Assembly: GCA_026120185.1 (NCBI GenBank)
Contig: JANUWF010001783.1
Coordinates: 8,213,001 to 8,277,000 of the forward strand
DNA from: Voacanga thouarsii
Lineage: Eukaryota > Streptophyta > Magnoliopsida > Gentianales > Apocynaceae
Reading direction: 5' to 3'
DNA length: 64,000 bases
The notes beneath the pieces were generated by a model, which had not been told where the DNA came from, searched no databases, and saw only the letters and a program-made list of their open reading frames with translations. This document shows, in pieces, positions 46,812-59,090 of this stretch (position 1 is its first letter; each line of letters starts with the position of its first letter). Made by a program: the position numbers and the translations under genes.

Positions 46812-47724
46812 TTCTTGTTTATTAGGAAAAATGATTAAAGCGCCTTTCAAGAGACAAAATGAAAGGGCAACTGATTTATTGGGCCTAATACATACTGATG
46901 TATGTGGACCAATGAATTCATTTGCTAGAGGAGGATTTCAGTACTTCATTACATTTACAGATGATTTCAGCAGATATGGCTACCTGTATCTGATGAAACA
47001 CAAATCTGAATCGTTCCAGAAATTCAAAGAATTTCAAAATGAAGTATAAAATCAACTTGGCAAAAGTATCAAAACTCTTCGATCGGATCGAGGTGGTGAA
47101 TACTTAAGTCACGAGTTTGACGAGCATCTTAAAATTTGTGGAATTATTTCCCAATTAACTCCACCAGGAACACCTCAATGGAATGGTGTATCTGAATGGA
47201 GAAATCGGACTTTATTAGATATGGTTCGATCAATGATGAGTCAAACTGATCTTCCAATCTCCTTTTGGGGTTATGCCTTGGAGACTGCTGCATTCATACT
47301 AAATCGAGTTCCATCTAAATCGGTTCAGAAAACGCCATATGAGATATGGACTGGGAGACAACCTAGTTTGTTATTTTTGAAGATTTGGGGTTGTGAAGTT
47401 TATGTAAAGCGTTTATTATCTGATAAACTTGCACCTAAATCGGATAAATGCATATTTGTGGGGTATCCTAAAGAAACTAAAGGATATCAATTTTATCTCC
47501 CAAAAGAAAATAGAGTAATTGTTGCTCGAAATGGATTCTTTCTTGAAAAGGAATTTATTTCCAAAAGAATCAGTGGGAGTAAAATACATCTTGATGAGAT
47601 TCAAGGACCACAATTAGTGCCTGAACCTTATCAAGATGAGATTCAAGAGCCACAATTAGTGCCTGAACCAAATAATGAATCTCGATTAGATGGCTCACAA
47701 GTCAAGATGAGCCTACATCTATAG
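46812..47724 (+). pseudogene. Element P integrase
   Basis: DDE core with all three acidic residues: HTDVCGPM (about 46889), RSDRGGEY (about 47083) and NGVSEWRNRTL (about 47182; the usual AER is SEW). A TAA at 47047-47049 splits the core, explicable by one substitution in a GAA codon. The C-terminal linker has a 42 bp tandem duplication (47593 and 47635) encoding DEIQ-PQLVPEP twice. A frameshift near 47700 separates it from RT. Confidence 0.9.
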
Positions 47725-49067
47725 AACAAGGACCTCGAAGATCTGATAGGGTTCCTCAACAACCTGAGAGATATGGATTTCTCATCACTGACGATCACAA
47801 TGTGGAGCTTATGGTTAATGATGAGCCTACTTCCTATCAAGAAGCCATTAAGAGTTCTGACTCTGGAAAATGGTTAGAGGCTATGAAGTCTGAGATGCAA
47901 TCCATGTATGATAACCAAGTTTGGACTTTAGTTAACCCACCTAAAGGTTCAAAAACCATTGGGTGTAAGTGGGTTTTCAAAAAGAAAACAGACATAGAGG
48001 GAAATGTGTATACTTACAAAGCACGACTGGAAGCAAAAGGTTATAGACAAACTCATGGTATAGACTATGATGAAACCTTTTCACCAGTTGTAATGCTTAA
48101 ATCTATCAGAATTCTTCTTGCCATAGCAGCATATTATGACTATGAAATTTGGCAAATGGATGTCAAAACCGCGTTTCTTAATGGAAACTTACTCGAAGAT
48201 GTGTACATGACACAACCTGAGGGTTTTGATGATCCTTTGAATTCTAATAAAGTGTGCAAGCTTCAAAGATCCATTTATGGATTGAACCAAGCATCTCGAA
48301 ACTGGAATCTTCGTTTTGATGAAGCAATTAAAGAGTTTAACTTTATCAAAAATGAAGATGAGCCTTGTGTCTATAAGAAAACAAGTGGGAATGCAATAGT
48401 CTTTTTGGTACTTTATGTTGATGATATCTTACTCATTGGAAACGACATCCCAACTCTACAAAGTGTAAAGACATGGTTGGGAAATTGTTTCTCAATGAAA
48501 GACTTAGGTGAAGCTGCCTATATTCTAGGTATAAGGATCTATAGAGATAGATCTAGAAAGCTAATTGGACTAAGTCAAAGTACATACGTTGACAAGGTAC
48601 TGAAAAGGTTCAGTATGCAAGACTCTAAGAGAGGATTCTTGCCAATGTCACATGGCATTAAGCTCAGTAAAACTCAAAGTCCTTCTACGAAGGATGAAGA
48701 AGAGCGCATGAACAAGATACCATACGCTTCTGCTATAGGGTCTATCATGTATGCCATGTTATGTACTCGACCCGATGTATCATATGCATTGAGCATGACG
48801 AGCAGGTTCCAGTCAAATCCTGGAGAGGCACACTGGACTGCCATCAAGAACATACTGAAGTATTTAAGAAGAACTAAAGATATGTTCTTAGTTTATGGAG
48901 GACAAGAAGGCGAGCTAGTTGTAAATGGTTACACTGATGCTAGTTTTCAGTCCGACATAGATGATTATAGATCGCAATCGGGTTTTCTATTTTGTTTGAA
49001 TGGAGGTGCTTGTAAGCTGGAAAAGTTCAAAGCAAGACACCGTGGCCGATTCTACTACGGAAGTTGA
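47725..49067 (+). pseudogene. Element P reverse transcriptase
   Basis: The longest ORF in the window (421 codons, 47802-49067). Contains GCKWVFKKK, DETFSPVV, WQMDVKTAFLNG (first catalytic Asp), YGLNQASRNW, catalytic YVDD at 48414-48425 and KYLRRTKD before RNase H. RT itself looks intact. The frame leaves the RNase H register after FCLNGGA, where one extra T at about 49011 sends it into a short false tail. Confidence 0.93.
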
Positions 49068-49407
49068 GTATGTAGCTGCCTCAACTGCAGCTAAAGAAGC
49101 AGTTTGGATTAAAAAGTTCATTACAGAACTAGATGTAGTTCCTAGTATTGTGAACCCAGTGGATCTCTATTATGACAACAATGGAGCCATTGCACAAGCT
49201 AAAGAACCAAGATCACATCAGTGATCCAAACATATACTTAGACGTTTTCATCTCATTCGAGAAATTGTTGATAGAGGAGATGTCAATGTATGCAAGGTAC
49301 CAACTGATGGCAATGTTGCAGATCCACTGACAAAGCCTCTCCCATCGGCTAAACATGATAGTCATACCAGATCAATGGGATTACGGCTTATGCCAAATTG
49401 GTCTTAG
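49000..49407 (+). pseudogene. Element P RNase H
   Basis: The correct register resumes with VSWKSSKQDTVADSTTE and continues through EYVAASTAAKEAVW and the LYYDNNGAIAQAKEPR motif. A TGA at 49222-49224 replaces an expected Arg codon. The rest reads on to ADPLTKPLP and a natural stop ending at 49407, four bases before the PPT. Confidence 0.9.
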
Positions 49408-49410
49408 TGC

Positions 49411-49421
49411 AAGTGGGAGAC
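49411..49421 (+). other. Polypurine tract of element P
   Basis: AAGTGGGAGAC directly before the 3' LTR start TGTTGGGG. Confidence 0.92.
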
Positions 49422-50951
49422 TGTTGGGGATATGCCCTAGAGTCAATTTATATTTATACTATTGTCATTATGTTTTATATAATAATATGAGGCTTTCCTT
49501 TCCATGAATAGTGAGTTTTGTTTTGTTGGTCATCAAGTACGTGACTTGATAGTAAAACCCTACAATGAATACAATGACTATTCTAAAACTATCCCTGATC
49601 GATTATTATTATTGGAATAATAATAAATTAAGATTAGTATGTTTGTGACTTGATGGCTATGTTTTATTGGCCATGGATATTTGTGATATCGAGTCAAGAC
49701 ATAAATAAATGTTAGAGAACATTGTATTGGACATGAGCCACTGTGAGAGTACTTTATGGAATATGTCATAAGTACTTTCTAGCCATAATAATATTGAAAG
49801 TCCTTCGACCTAAATTCATCATAGTTTCCTACTTGATAAATTCTATATTTTGACATTGTCTAAAGTTGTCTTTAATCAGATAATAAATTAGACTACTGTT
49901 GGATATAGAATAAATCAAGGAGAGGAATATGATTGATTGTGAAAGAATTTGTCCCTCTCAGTTATGGGAGAGATATCTATGGACCCCTTGATAAGTTAGA
50001 CTGTTAAAAATGTATGACCGTGCTCAAATATATCAATCTAAGATATTGATATCATTTGTTTGAACAGTCTACTATGAAATCAAGAAATAATTGATTAAGC
50101 TTAATAAGGATGACATGCTCCGTGCCTTATGCTTAATCTGGATATCGTGTGACAAAAGGACTAAATATAAAATTATGGTTTGGTTCAAAGAGATTACCGA
50201 TCTTCATTTAACCTGGATAGTTATAATGTTTTGCTAGAAACCGCTTATAACTTGTGGGTCATTTAAATATGATTTAGGCACACTGCCAGTGTTAAATGAA
50301 CCTATATGATCACACAATAAGCGAACTTGTTAGGTTATTTTTCTGGTGACCAGGTTCGATGAATCTGGAAATATGTCTAAGTTAATCGTACTTAGAAAAT
50401 TTACCAGATACAATGAATCTGGAAATATGTCCACATTCGATGTATCTGGATGATGTCCAGATTATAAGAATCTGACTCGGTAAATTAATTAGTTAAATTA
50501 CCGAGATAATGGCAGAATCTTATCATATTAGTTTTAATTTAATTTGAATTTAAATTAGAATATGATAAGATATTATTAGGGTTGGACTATAAGAGGTTCG
50601 GGGGTTTTTAAGAAAACCCTAGCCGTCTTTTCAATAGTCCAATTTTTCGGTTAAGAACATTCGTGCCATTCTCTACCAGAAAAGAAAAAAAAAAACCTCT
50701 CAAACCCTAGGCGCTAGCACTCCCCGGGTATCGAGTGAGTTCGCGGTGTATAGCCGATAGAGGACGTTCGCATACTGCAGTGTCTGGTGATTGTTCGGGT
50801 TGAACGTACAACAGCGCAATCAGAATCGAAGGATTTCGATTACAGCAACCAGAGGTAATTCTTAAACCTAAGATCTTCTTAATCGTTTACTTGGGTCCTC
50901 GGGAGGGATTCGTGGATGTTTTTCGCGTTTAGAAGTCCACGAATTCTAACA
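49422..50951 (+). repeat. Element P 3' LTR
   Basis: 1530 bp, colinear with 42438-43965. Followed by GGTCG (50952-50956), the right TSD copy. Most differences from the 5' copy seen by eye are transitions. Confidence 0.95.
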
Positions 50952-51035
50952 GGTCGCGGCTGGGCCTTTCCCGTGTGCCTCTGTTTTCCATCAATTTTTG
51001 CAATTTCTTTTAGGGATTTCTTCTGAGTTTCTTCG

Positions 51036-52498
51036 TGATGCGTGTTTTTTAGTATAGAAAATATTATCAACAAAGTCCACAATCAATCAATTTTTAATTA
51101 AAATATTAATTACTAAAACCACATATAGGAGCAAGTATACTTATCATATTGTATAGGGAATAGCAAGTATCGAATCCACGAGAATTTAGGCTTCCATCTT
51201 ACTTTACCCAAATCTTTATTGTTTAGCCAATAAAACAAATGAAAAGAGGTAAATAAAACACTAACCTAATATACTAGAGAAAATCAAGTCACACAAGAAA
51301 AGTCACAAAGATAATCAAAGAGTAAGAATAAGGAGAAAAGACATGTAATGAAGAAATATCCCAATTCTATGGTAAGTGAAGAAAATATCCTTCAACCAAT
51401 TGATTCTTAATCCAAAATACTAATATGAGTCTCAAAAGTAAATTTCAATCGTTTCCCAAGTCATGAAATTTCTATTCTTAGATTAATTAAAAGGTATACT
51501 CTACCTCCCTAATTAAATCTAAGAAGTATTAAGAATAACTCAATTAAACAATTAATGTCCCTATACTCCAGACAACAATAACGTCTTTTGAAATAATACC
51601 CCTATACTCTATGTGATATCAATCTCTCTTTGATTACCACGTTTTTCCCTTAACTTTGTTTCCCAAGTCCATTAAGATATCACAAGATAGTGAATTAACT
51701 AGTTCAGGATAATTAATTCAACTCATAAAATCAAGTAATCAAATACTTAGAATTGAAATTCAACAAGTCTAGAATTAATTCAACACAAAATTATAAAGTA
51801 AAAATATCCTCAACTACAATTAAAACATATAAATTCAACTCTAACAAAATAGAATTACAAAGAAAGAAAGAAGAAAAACTCATAAACAAATTTAACCCCC
51901 TTCTCCTTTGCAATCTTCTTGATAAAGCTCATCTTCTTCTCCAAGATTTCCTTGATCGTCCTTGTTCTTAGTGTTCCTCTAGAAGTTTTCTAAAGATATT
52001 ACATTAAAGAATTGAAAATTACTTTGTACAATGTTATTTTCTTATATTTATAGGAGTTCTAATTGCCAAAAAGTACGTGCAAGAGTCTTTTTCCGTGATT
52101 AAAAGAGTTCCCAAAAGAATCCAACTAAAATTTCCAAAATTTGATCTTGAAAAGAAACTTGCCACCTTAAAACCGCTTGGGGCCGGTGCTGGCTCAGTCC
52201 CTCACGGCCGGTGCTGGCTCAGTCCCTCACGGCCGGTGCCAGCCGTGCTCTGTTTGTGCCCAATGTGCTCTGTTTTCAGCCGTTTTCCTGTGGTTTCTAG
52301 ACTAGGGCCGGCGTCAGTCGTACACTGCAATGGCAATGGTTTTTTTGTCTTTTCTTGCTAATTCTGCATAAAATCATCAAAATATCTTTTTAAAGGTAAA
52401 ATATCAAATGCGAAGGAATATAGCTAGTTATTACATCAAAAGTATCACAAAATAACCTCAAATGACTAAAAAAATATAGGTAAATTTAGTCCCTATCA
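51036..52498 (-). mobile_element. Solo LTR S2 (element A family)
   Basis: Ends TGATGCGTG (51036) and CCCTATCA (52498) match element A's LTR (12180-14194), but it is about 550 bp shorter. Neither PBS nor PPT flanks it. Flanks CTTCG and GTCCA do not match, so no TSD is visible. Includes a 25 bp perfect tandem duplication at 52181-52230. The 94-codon ORF at 52077-52361 arises from this GC-rich patch. Confidence 0.75.
52181..52244. repeat. 25 bp tandem repeat inside S2
   Basis: Two identical 25 bp units (52181-52205, 52206-52230; start GGCCGGTGCTGGC) and a partial third. GC-rich in an AT-rich setting. Confidence 0.95.
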
Positions 52499-52785
52499 GT
52501 CCAACATTATAGAGGCACCAATTTTCTTGTACAAGAATTCGTAAAATAAATTGAAATACAATTTCAAACACCTATACCTTTTAAAACGAGGTGTACATAA
52601 TTTCTATGAAAGCGATTAAAATTAAATTACAGGTGTCTATGCCTCTATGCATGAGGCGTACACAAAATTTACCTATATCAAAACTACGAGGGATCCATAC
52701 AATCACAAAGAACATATTTGTAATTAGTAAAGGAACCACCTTTTTTTGGTTATTAACCCTAAGCATGCTCCTAGATTTAACCATG

Positions 52786-52797
52786 GCTTTGATACCA
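52786..52797 (-). other. Primer binding site of element G (tRNA-Met)
   Basis: The minus strand reads TGGTATCAAAGC, one change from the canonical site, two bases from the LTR edge at 52800. Confidence 0.9.
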
Positions 52798-52799
52798 CT

Positions 52800-54695
52800 T
52801 GAAGGACCGTGGAAAAATTAAATACGCAACGGACGATAATAAATTAAAATTTTTTTGAGTCAAAGTCTAGGAATACTTACTTCTAGGGCATTTTACTTGT
52901 ACAGCCGAAGTTGGATTTGGATTTGACGGTGCTTCTTGAATGGGAATGTCTACTTGTTTTGCCAGCACACCAGCTAACCGTCAGCTCGTTCTCATCAAAG
53001 ACTGCCACGTTTGCTAGTTCTTGACTTTTTAGAATATTCCTTAACCTCTATAGACATCTACTGATGAAAGTAGACCTAGGGTGAAGAAGATTAAAAGAAA
53101 AACGAAAGAGCTAAACGTTAAAGGAAAACGAAAGGAAAAACGACAAGAAAATAATGGCCTTTGTTTTTGTTTAAAAGGAAAAACTGAAAGCTTTGTTTCT
53201 TAATGAAAATTGGTCAACCCTTACAGGCACACGAGATGCCCTATTTAATAAACAAAAATAGTTTTCCTATTCTTTTTTTTAAACCAAAAACAACCGGCTT
53301 CTAATTTCCTATTTTTTTTCCTTCTTTTCTTTATTTCTTTTTTCTTTTTGAACATGGCAGCCGCAGCTATCTCAGGTTTTCAAATAACCTGTAGCTTCCA
53401 CCAAAAACCTTGATGAGCCACGTAATATTAATTTGTCCAATAACTAATTAAATAACTCTCTTATTAATTAATTAATTAATCAATTTGGGCCCAATATAAA
53501 ATTTATCCGAGATAATTAATTAATTAAAATAGTTCTTTTATTAATTAATTAATCCACTTAGGCCCAATATAAAATTATCCAAGATAATTAATTAATAAAC
53601 TAATTAATTAAATTGGCCCAATTAATTATTCTAACCCAAATAATTAATTAATTAGACTCCTAAAATAATTATTTTATTAATAAATTCACCCAATAACTCC
53701 ATATAGTACATAAAATTACTAAGGTTATTTGAGTTAGTCTAAGGACCAAAATACATATTATTCTTGGCTACTAAATGGCCAAAATACCCTTACTAACAAA
53801 TAACAGTATTTTAACAATTTTAAATATTTTATTTATTACCATATGGAAATATTGACCCTAAGAATAAATTGTAAGTGTAGTATCTTCGATTTCTAAGTGT
53901 AATGACAAAAATACCCCTCTATGTAACACCGATCATTGAGATAGGAAAAATGCACTAACATATTTCTCAATAACATCTATCATCCTTTGATAGCTAGTTC
54001 AATAATTCATGACTTCCAGTATGTATTCACTTATCACAGGGAGCTACCCAAAAGTGTATATACTTAGTCACGTTTTCCAGGGTTTTAGATTATTAGATTA
54101 TCCTGAATAATCACAATGGGGTGATTTCTTCATATAATACAGCATAGAAACTCTATTATATAAATCCATCTTAATTAACTAGAGTCATACACTGAACATA
54201 CAAGGTTATTGGCCTTGCAATAAGATCTCACCCAACATACATCAAAGTGTACAAGTCCAGCTTCACCAGACCACCAACTTATACTTAAGTCTTAGAGTAC
54301 TTGTCCACGCAATAGTTGTGATAAACCAATCTTTATTTATTTTAGTACTATTATAAATATTATTATTGTGTGGTCCAATTTTATATATTCCAAATACGCT
54401 TACACTATTGGTGTGAGTGGACTACTCACTGGTTAAAAGTAAATCATTCCCTATTTAGAAACTATAATGTAATGAGTTAAACCTTGATGAAGTGCATAGC
54501 TCCATCAATCGATTAAGAATAATTTTTTCGTTTATGTGTTAGTAGCTCAAAATCTACACCTTACTGTGAAATCTAATCACGTAGAGTACTTACGAACTCA
54601 TTTAGACCTTTAATGTGCAATATATAAAAACAAATAACCATTAATGAATGAAACTTTTGTTAATACATAGGCCATTTTGGGCATACATTCTAACA
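52800..54695 (-). repeat. Element G 5' LTR
   Basis: 1896 bp, minus-strand start TGTTAGAATGTATGCCC at 54695 and end GGTCCTTCA at 52800. It preserves the pre-insertion state of the S1 target at about 53375-53390. Confidence 0.9.
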
Positions 54696-55024
54696 CTTTT
54701 GTCAGCAAATATGGTAGCCAATGACGTACTGATGTCATATACAGTGGTCATATACTCGTGTTTAAACTGAAACACATTAGACATGGAAGCCAACATGTAG
54801 TAATGAGCCATCTCGCCGGCCTTCTTCTATGACTTTTTAGCCTCTCACTCTTCCTCAATAGGACTCTCCCCAATCACAGGATAAGGATCGTATATGACAT
54901 ACTTATACTTTTTAACAGTGAGTATTATGTCAAGATTCCTTTTTCAGTCTATATAGTTTAGACCCGTTAACTTATTTTCACAGAGAATAATGGTCAAATG
55001 ACTAAAAGAACCACCACCTATCAT
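54696..55024 (-). pseudogene. Element H gag, 5' part
   Basis: Starts at an ATG at 55024 and reads MIGGGSFSHLTIIL, then ENKLTGLNYIDWKRNLDIIL, homologous to the gag starts of G and P. Runs into the G insertion at 54695; the rest is at 22514 and below. Confidence 0.8.
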
Positions 55025-56906
55025 TTCTAAAATTCAAAAAAATAAAAATTCTCAATTTGTGTAAAAATAAACATATTTGTGCACTTTTTCCTCATATTAT
55101 ATCTTGAGAATAGCTAACCCAATACTAGTATCTATAATATGATCAATTCGGCTCTTAGAAAAACTAACATAACTTATTGGGAATGTTAACAGATTTTTAA
55201 ACTAAGTGTATATATTGACCACTACTAATTGACTACCCTTCTAGGTAATGATCTAAAAGGGTAATGATCTATTGATGGGATGGCCATTTCTTTTCATTTC
55301 CTATAGATAGGCCTCGTAATATGACCTCTAACGTGGGCTGACCGATCATAGTACGTATCTCGGGCATCAGTTATGTCTATCCGTTAGTTCTAGATCCTTG
55401 TAGAATCTCCATCCTACACGAGTTCACTCCTAAGCGGAGAGACCCATGATCTCTAATATGGATTATGATGGAAGCTATGGGACTGTTGGAACTCCTCTTC
55501 CACTTAGTCTTTTAAAATAAGGGTCTATAAGAAAAATATTTCTTTGAAAAAACTTCATTAAGTATCTCACTAACTTTTGTAAAATATCTAAATCCATAAA
55601 ACCTCCATGTCAATGACGAAACCTTTGAGAGGTTTGCCATGAATTAATTTTACTCAAGTTAGAACTTAATTATTTCAAAATATTTTCTGTTCCAAAACTC
55701 TAGAGACTTTGATCTCATTAGTTTTATGACAAAAACATTTTTCCAGAAATTAATTAAATTGGTTTCCTATTAACTTTACACAAAATATCTAAATCTAAAT
55801 ATTTTTTATATCAAGGATAACACCCTTTGAGAAAATAATTATGGATTAATTTGTTCCAAGTTAATAAATTTCTTAATTAAAAAAAACATGTTTATTGTCT
55901 ACTTCTCAAGACTTTTGTCTTAAGAAAAATGTGCACTTAAGTTTGCCTATAAAAGGAAAAAGCATGCTTGAAAAACAATAGACAGTTTTCATGATCTTTT
56001 TATTATTTAATTCTTAAGTAATCAAATAATGGATTAAACACATTAAACATTTTTAGTGGTCTTGTTTAATCATAAGGTAATTCCTCCTTTACTAACCATT
56101 TTCATGCAAAAATATTCATCTAAGATAAATAACCATTGCAAGAAAATAATCTTGTGTAATATGATATCCAAAAAATAAAAAAAAAATACAAAGAAAAAGA
56201 AATAAATAGTGGCTTTTCAGGAGACTCAAACCATGACCGTCTAGAACCCGAAATCGACTTCCTTCATGAATGCTAAGCTGCGAACTTCCTTGCTCTAAAA
56301 CTAGGGTCGGTTTCCTCTTCTTATAGCCAGTCACCAACTGTCCTAAACCATGGGCTGGCTAGCCCATCTTGTAGTCGGTCACTCGATTACCATAGCCATA
56401 GACCAGCTATGGCCTTTCTATCATGAGCTGATGATTAGTTTCAATAGCCATGGGCCATCTACCTTTTCCATCAAAACTGCAAGCCAGCTTCCATAAACCA
56501 TGGATAGGCTTTGGTTCAAACAAGGCAAGCTAGTCCTGGCCTTCATTCAAAGATGGCCCTAGTTCTCCTTTGAAGCAAGCACTGCTAAGTTTGTTTTTCT
56601 TCCGTTCTTCCTTTATCTTTTTTATGGGATGTTCTTCAGCACCGTGATTGTTACAATAATTCAATAGATTGAATTTAAACAACAACAATTGTCTATGCCT
56701 TTCATACCGAGGCTTACACGAATTCTATTAAAGTGCAAAGCATAAACTAGATACAAACACCTATGCCTCCACAAACAAGGCGTATACAATATCTACCCAT
56801 ATAAAAAACCACAATGGATTTAAATAATCACAAAATTGAACTTTATTAGTAAATGAACCACCTTTTTTTATTATTAATTTAAGCATACTCCTAGATTAAA
56901 CCAATG
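55025..56906 (-). other. Leader of element H
   Basis: About 1.9 kb between PBS and gag, homologous to the G leader. At about 56300-56540 a patch of imperfectly repeated CCATGGGCTGGCT-like words stands out. The 73-codon ORF at 56116-56337 has no domain. Confidence 0.65.
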
Positions 56907-56918
56907 GCTCTGATACCA
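56907..56918 (-). other. Primer binding site of element H (tRNA-Met)
   Basis: The minus strand reads TGGTATCAGAGC, a perfect tRNA-iMet complement, two bases from the LTR edge. Confidence 0.92.
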
Positions 56919-56920
56919 CT

Positions 56921-58533
56921 TGAAAGGATTACAGGAAAAAAACAAGCGCAGCGGAAAAAAGCTTTTAAAAATTTTCCATTAAGTGATCTAAGAGACTTAC
57001 TTTTATTGTGCTTAGGACGAATAACCAATACCGAAGGTTGGATTAGACGGTGCTTCCTGATTTAAATTGGAGATCTGTTCTACAGGAATGCCTACCAATC
57101 GCCTACTCATTCAGATCAAGCATGTACCAATTTGCTAGCTCTCAACCTTGCAGAATATTCTCTAACATCAATGTAGACTAATCTACTAGTAAAAGAAGAT
57201 GGATGAGAACTAAAAGTGGACAACAGGAGAACTGAAACGAGAGAAAGAAAAAGAAGAAGACAGCAGCTTCAGGAAACAGTTTCAAGCTTTTTTACGTGAA
57301 CAGGACTATGTGCATGCATACACACAACACACGAAAACAACAGCTTCCTTTTTTTTCTCACACCCATTTGCTACCTCTTCTTTTCCTTATAAAGGCCAGC
57401 TACTCAAGGTTTCAGAAAACCTTGCGATCGCCTCTCACAGACCCTAGTGCGCCACAGAAACGACCTAACTAATAAATCAATCCAAGACTAAGTACTGGCA
57501 TTTTTGTTAATTAATTGATTCTCTTGGACCTAATGTAAAACTACACTTGACAATTAATTAATAAACTAATTTAATTAAATTGGTTCAATATTTTATTTTA
57601 ACCCAAATAAATAATTAACTGTACTCTTAGAATAATCCTTCCATTAATTATTTCATCCAATAAGGCCACATAGTAAATAAATTACTAAAGTACTTCAACT
57701 ATTTTGGGAACCAAAAGACATATTATTCTTAGCTACTAGAATGACTAAAATACCTCAACTAACAAATAGTTATATTTTTTTCATTTTAAATCTTTCACCT
57801 ATCACCATATAGAAATATTGACCCCAAGAATAATACTGTAAATGCATTGTCTTTAACTTACATATGTAATGACTAAAATACATTTCTACGTAGCACCCAT
57901 CATTGAAATAGGAGAAATGTATTAACATCTCTCTTAACGACATTTACCATCCTTAGATATCTAATCTGATAATTCATGACTTTTGGTCTGTACCCACTTA
58001 TTTCTAGGAGCTAATCAAAAGTATACAATACTCACGTTCTCAAGACCCTAAATTATATATATTATTCTGGACAACCACTAACCCATACTCAAGTCATAGG
58101 GTATTAGTCCAGGCCGTTTTAATAGTAGTTTGGGTTTCTTCTATTTTAGTACTTTTAAAAATCACTATTATGGGTTTAATTCTACGTATTCTAAACACGT
58201 TTATACTGTGAAGTGAGAGTATTACTCACTGGCTAAAAATAAGCCATTCCCTAACTAAAATTCATAGTATAATAACCTTTGTCTTGAGGAGATTCTTATT
58301 CTCATCAACTGGTTAAAAATTACAGTTTATGCGTTAAGTAATTCAAGATCCATATCTTACTATGAAAGACTTCTAATTACATGGTCACTTACTCAAATAC
58401 AATGAGTCTTTTTCAACATAAATCATACATTATAAATTAAAGTAAAGGAACACAAATATTGTTGAAAATAAAATTTTATTTATTACATCGAATTTACATC
58501 AGATGCATAGTTTGGAGGGCATACATTCCAACA
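56921..58533 (-). repeat. Element H 5' LTR
   Basis: 1613 bp, minus-strand start TGTTGGAATGTATGCCC at 58533 and end at 56921. Followed on the right by AAAAT (58534-58538). Confidence 0.9.
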
Positions 58534-58538
58534 AAAAT

Positions 58539-59090
58539 AACATTTATAGAAGGGCTAAATATTGAATAAACACGCATATTTGAACAAGTAGTTCCTCAAA
58601 ATTCATTTTAATAGCAAACATTGGGAAACCTTACTTCCTTAAAAGTATTAGTGTACTTATGTTAATAAAATTTGTATCCTTAGAAGGATATGTGTGTTTA
58701 TGTTCATTTTATCATATCATTATATAATCAACTAGATAATTTTAAAATGTTCAATGCATTAACTTCAATTACTTAATTTATATTATAATTCAAATTTCGA
58801 TTACTTTAAATTTTCAATTCTAATTTTTTTTAAATATTCAAACCCAACTCCATTATATAATAAATCACCTTTACTTCATAAACTTGAAAATGACAACAAA
58901 AATAAAATTTATGTAAAGGTTAAGCATTACATAAACATGTATACTTGAGGAAGCAGTTCCTTCAAATCCATTTTAGTACCGAACATGTGGAAGCCTTGTA
59001 TCCTTAAAAATATTGGTGTAGTTATGTTAACAAAATTTATATCCTTAAAAGGATAGGCGTATTTATGTCCATTCAACCATTAACTAACAA
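58539..59090. repeat. 365 bp tandem repeat, rest of copy 1 and copy 2
   Basis: Landmarks recur 365 bp apart, e.g. ATCCTTA-GGATA at 58677-58690 and 59042-59055. Copy 2 also repeats 17770-18001. Both copies probably lie in the body of the Helitron-like element ending at 17461. Confidence 0.7.

Larger units (their letters stand above)
42438..50951 (+). mobile_element. Element P: near-complete Ty1/copia retrotransposon
   Basis: 8.5 kb plus-strand element with perfect GGTCG repeats (42433-42437 and 50952-50956). 5' LTR 42438-43965, PBS 43967-43978, 1.4 kb leader, gag 45402-46231, protease, integrase, RT and RNase H to 49407, PPT 49411-49421, 3' LTR 49422-50951. My count in the first ~370 bp of the LTRs is 7 differences. 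The only plus-strand copia element in the nest, and the youngest-looking, yet not autonomous because gag-pol is broken in at least six places. Confidence 0.93.
22515..54695 (-). mobile_element. Element G: Ty1/copia retrotransposon inserted in gag of H
   Basis: Minus-strand copia element, related to H, with flanks CTCTT (22510-22514) and CTTTT (54696-54700) as a one-mismatch TSD. 5' LTR 52800-54695, PBS 52786-52797, leader, gag from 41213, integrase 39240-38276, RT and RNase H 27519-25900, PPT, 3' LTR 25831-22515. Five later insertions lie inside it; without them it is about 9.4 kb. The H sequence at the break rejoins exactly as in G's own gag near 40870. Confidence 0.85.
18002..58533 (-). mobile_element. 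Element H: Ty1/copia retrotransposon, outer shell of the right nest
   Basis: Minus-strand copia element bounded by perfect AAAAT repeats (17997-18001 and 58534-58538). Reading right to left: 5' LTR 56921-58533, PBS, leader, gag 55024 to 54696, insertion G, rest of gag and pol 22514 to about 19160, then a truncated 3' LTR. Without G it is about 8.3 kb. It is the oldest copia element here: its catalytic motifs are altered and its pol frames are shredded. Confidence 0.85.

Noticed and set aside
42438..50951. An intact, autonomous copia element
   Set aside because: TSD, LTRs, PBS and PPT are complete, but gag, protease, integrase and RNase H carry frameshifts or stops.
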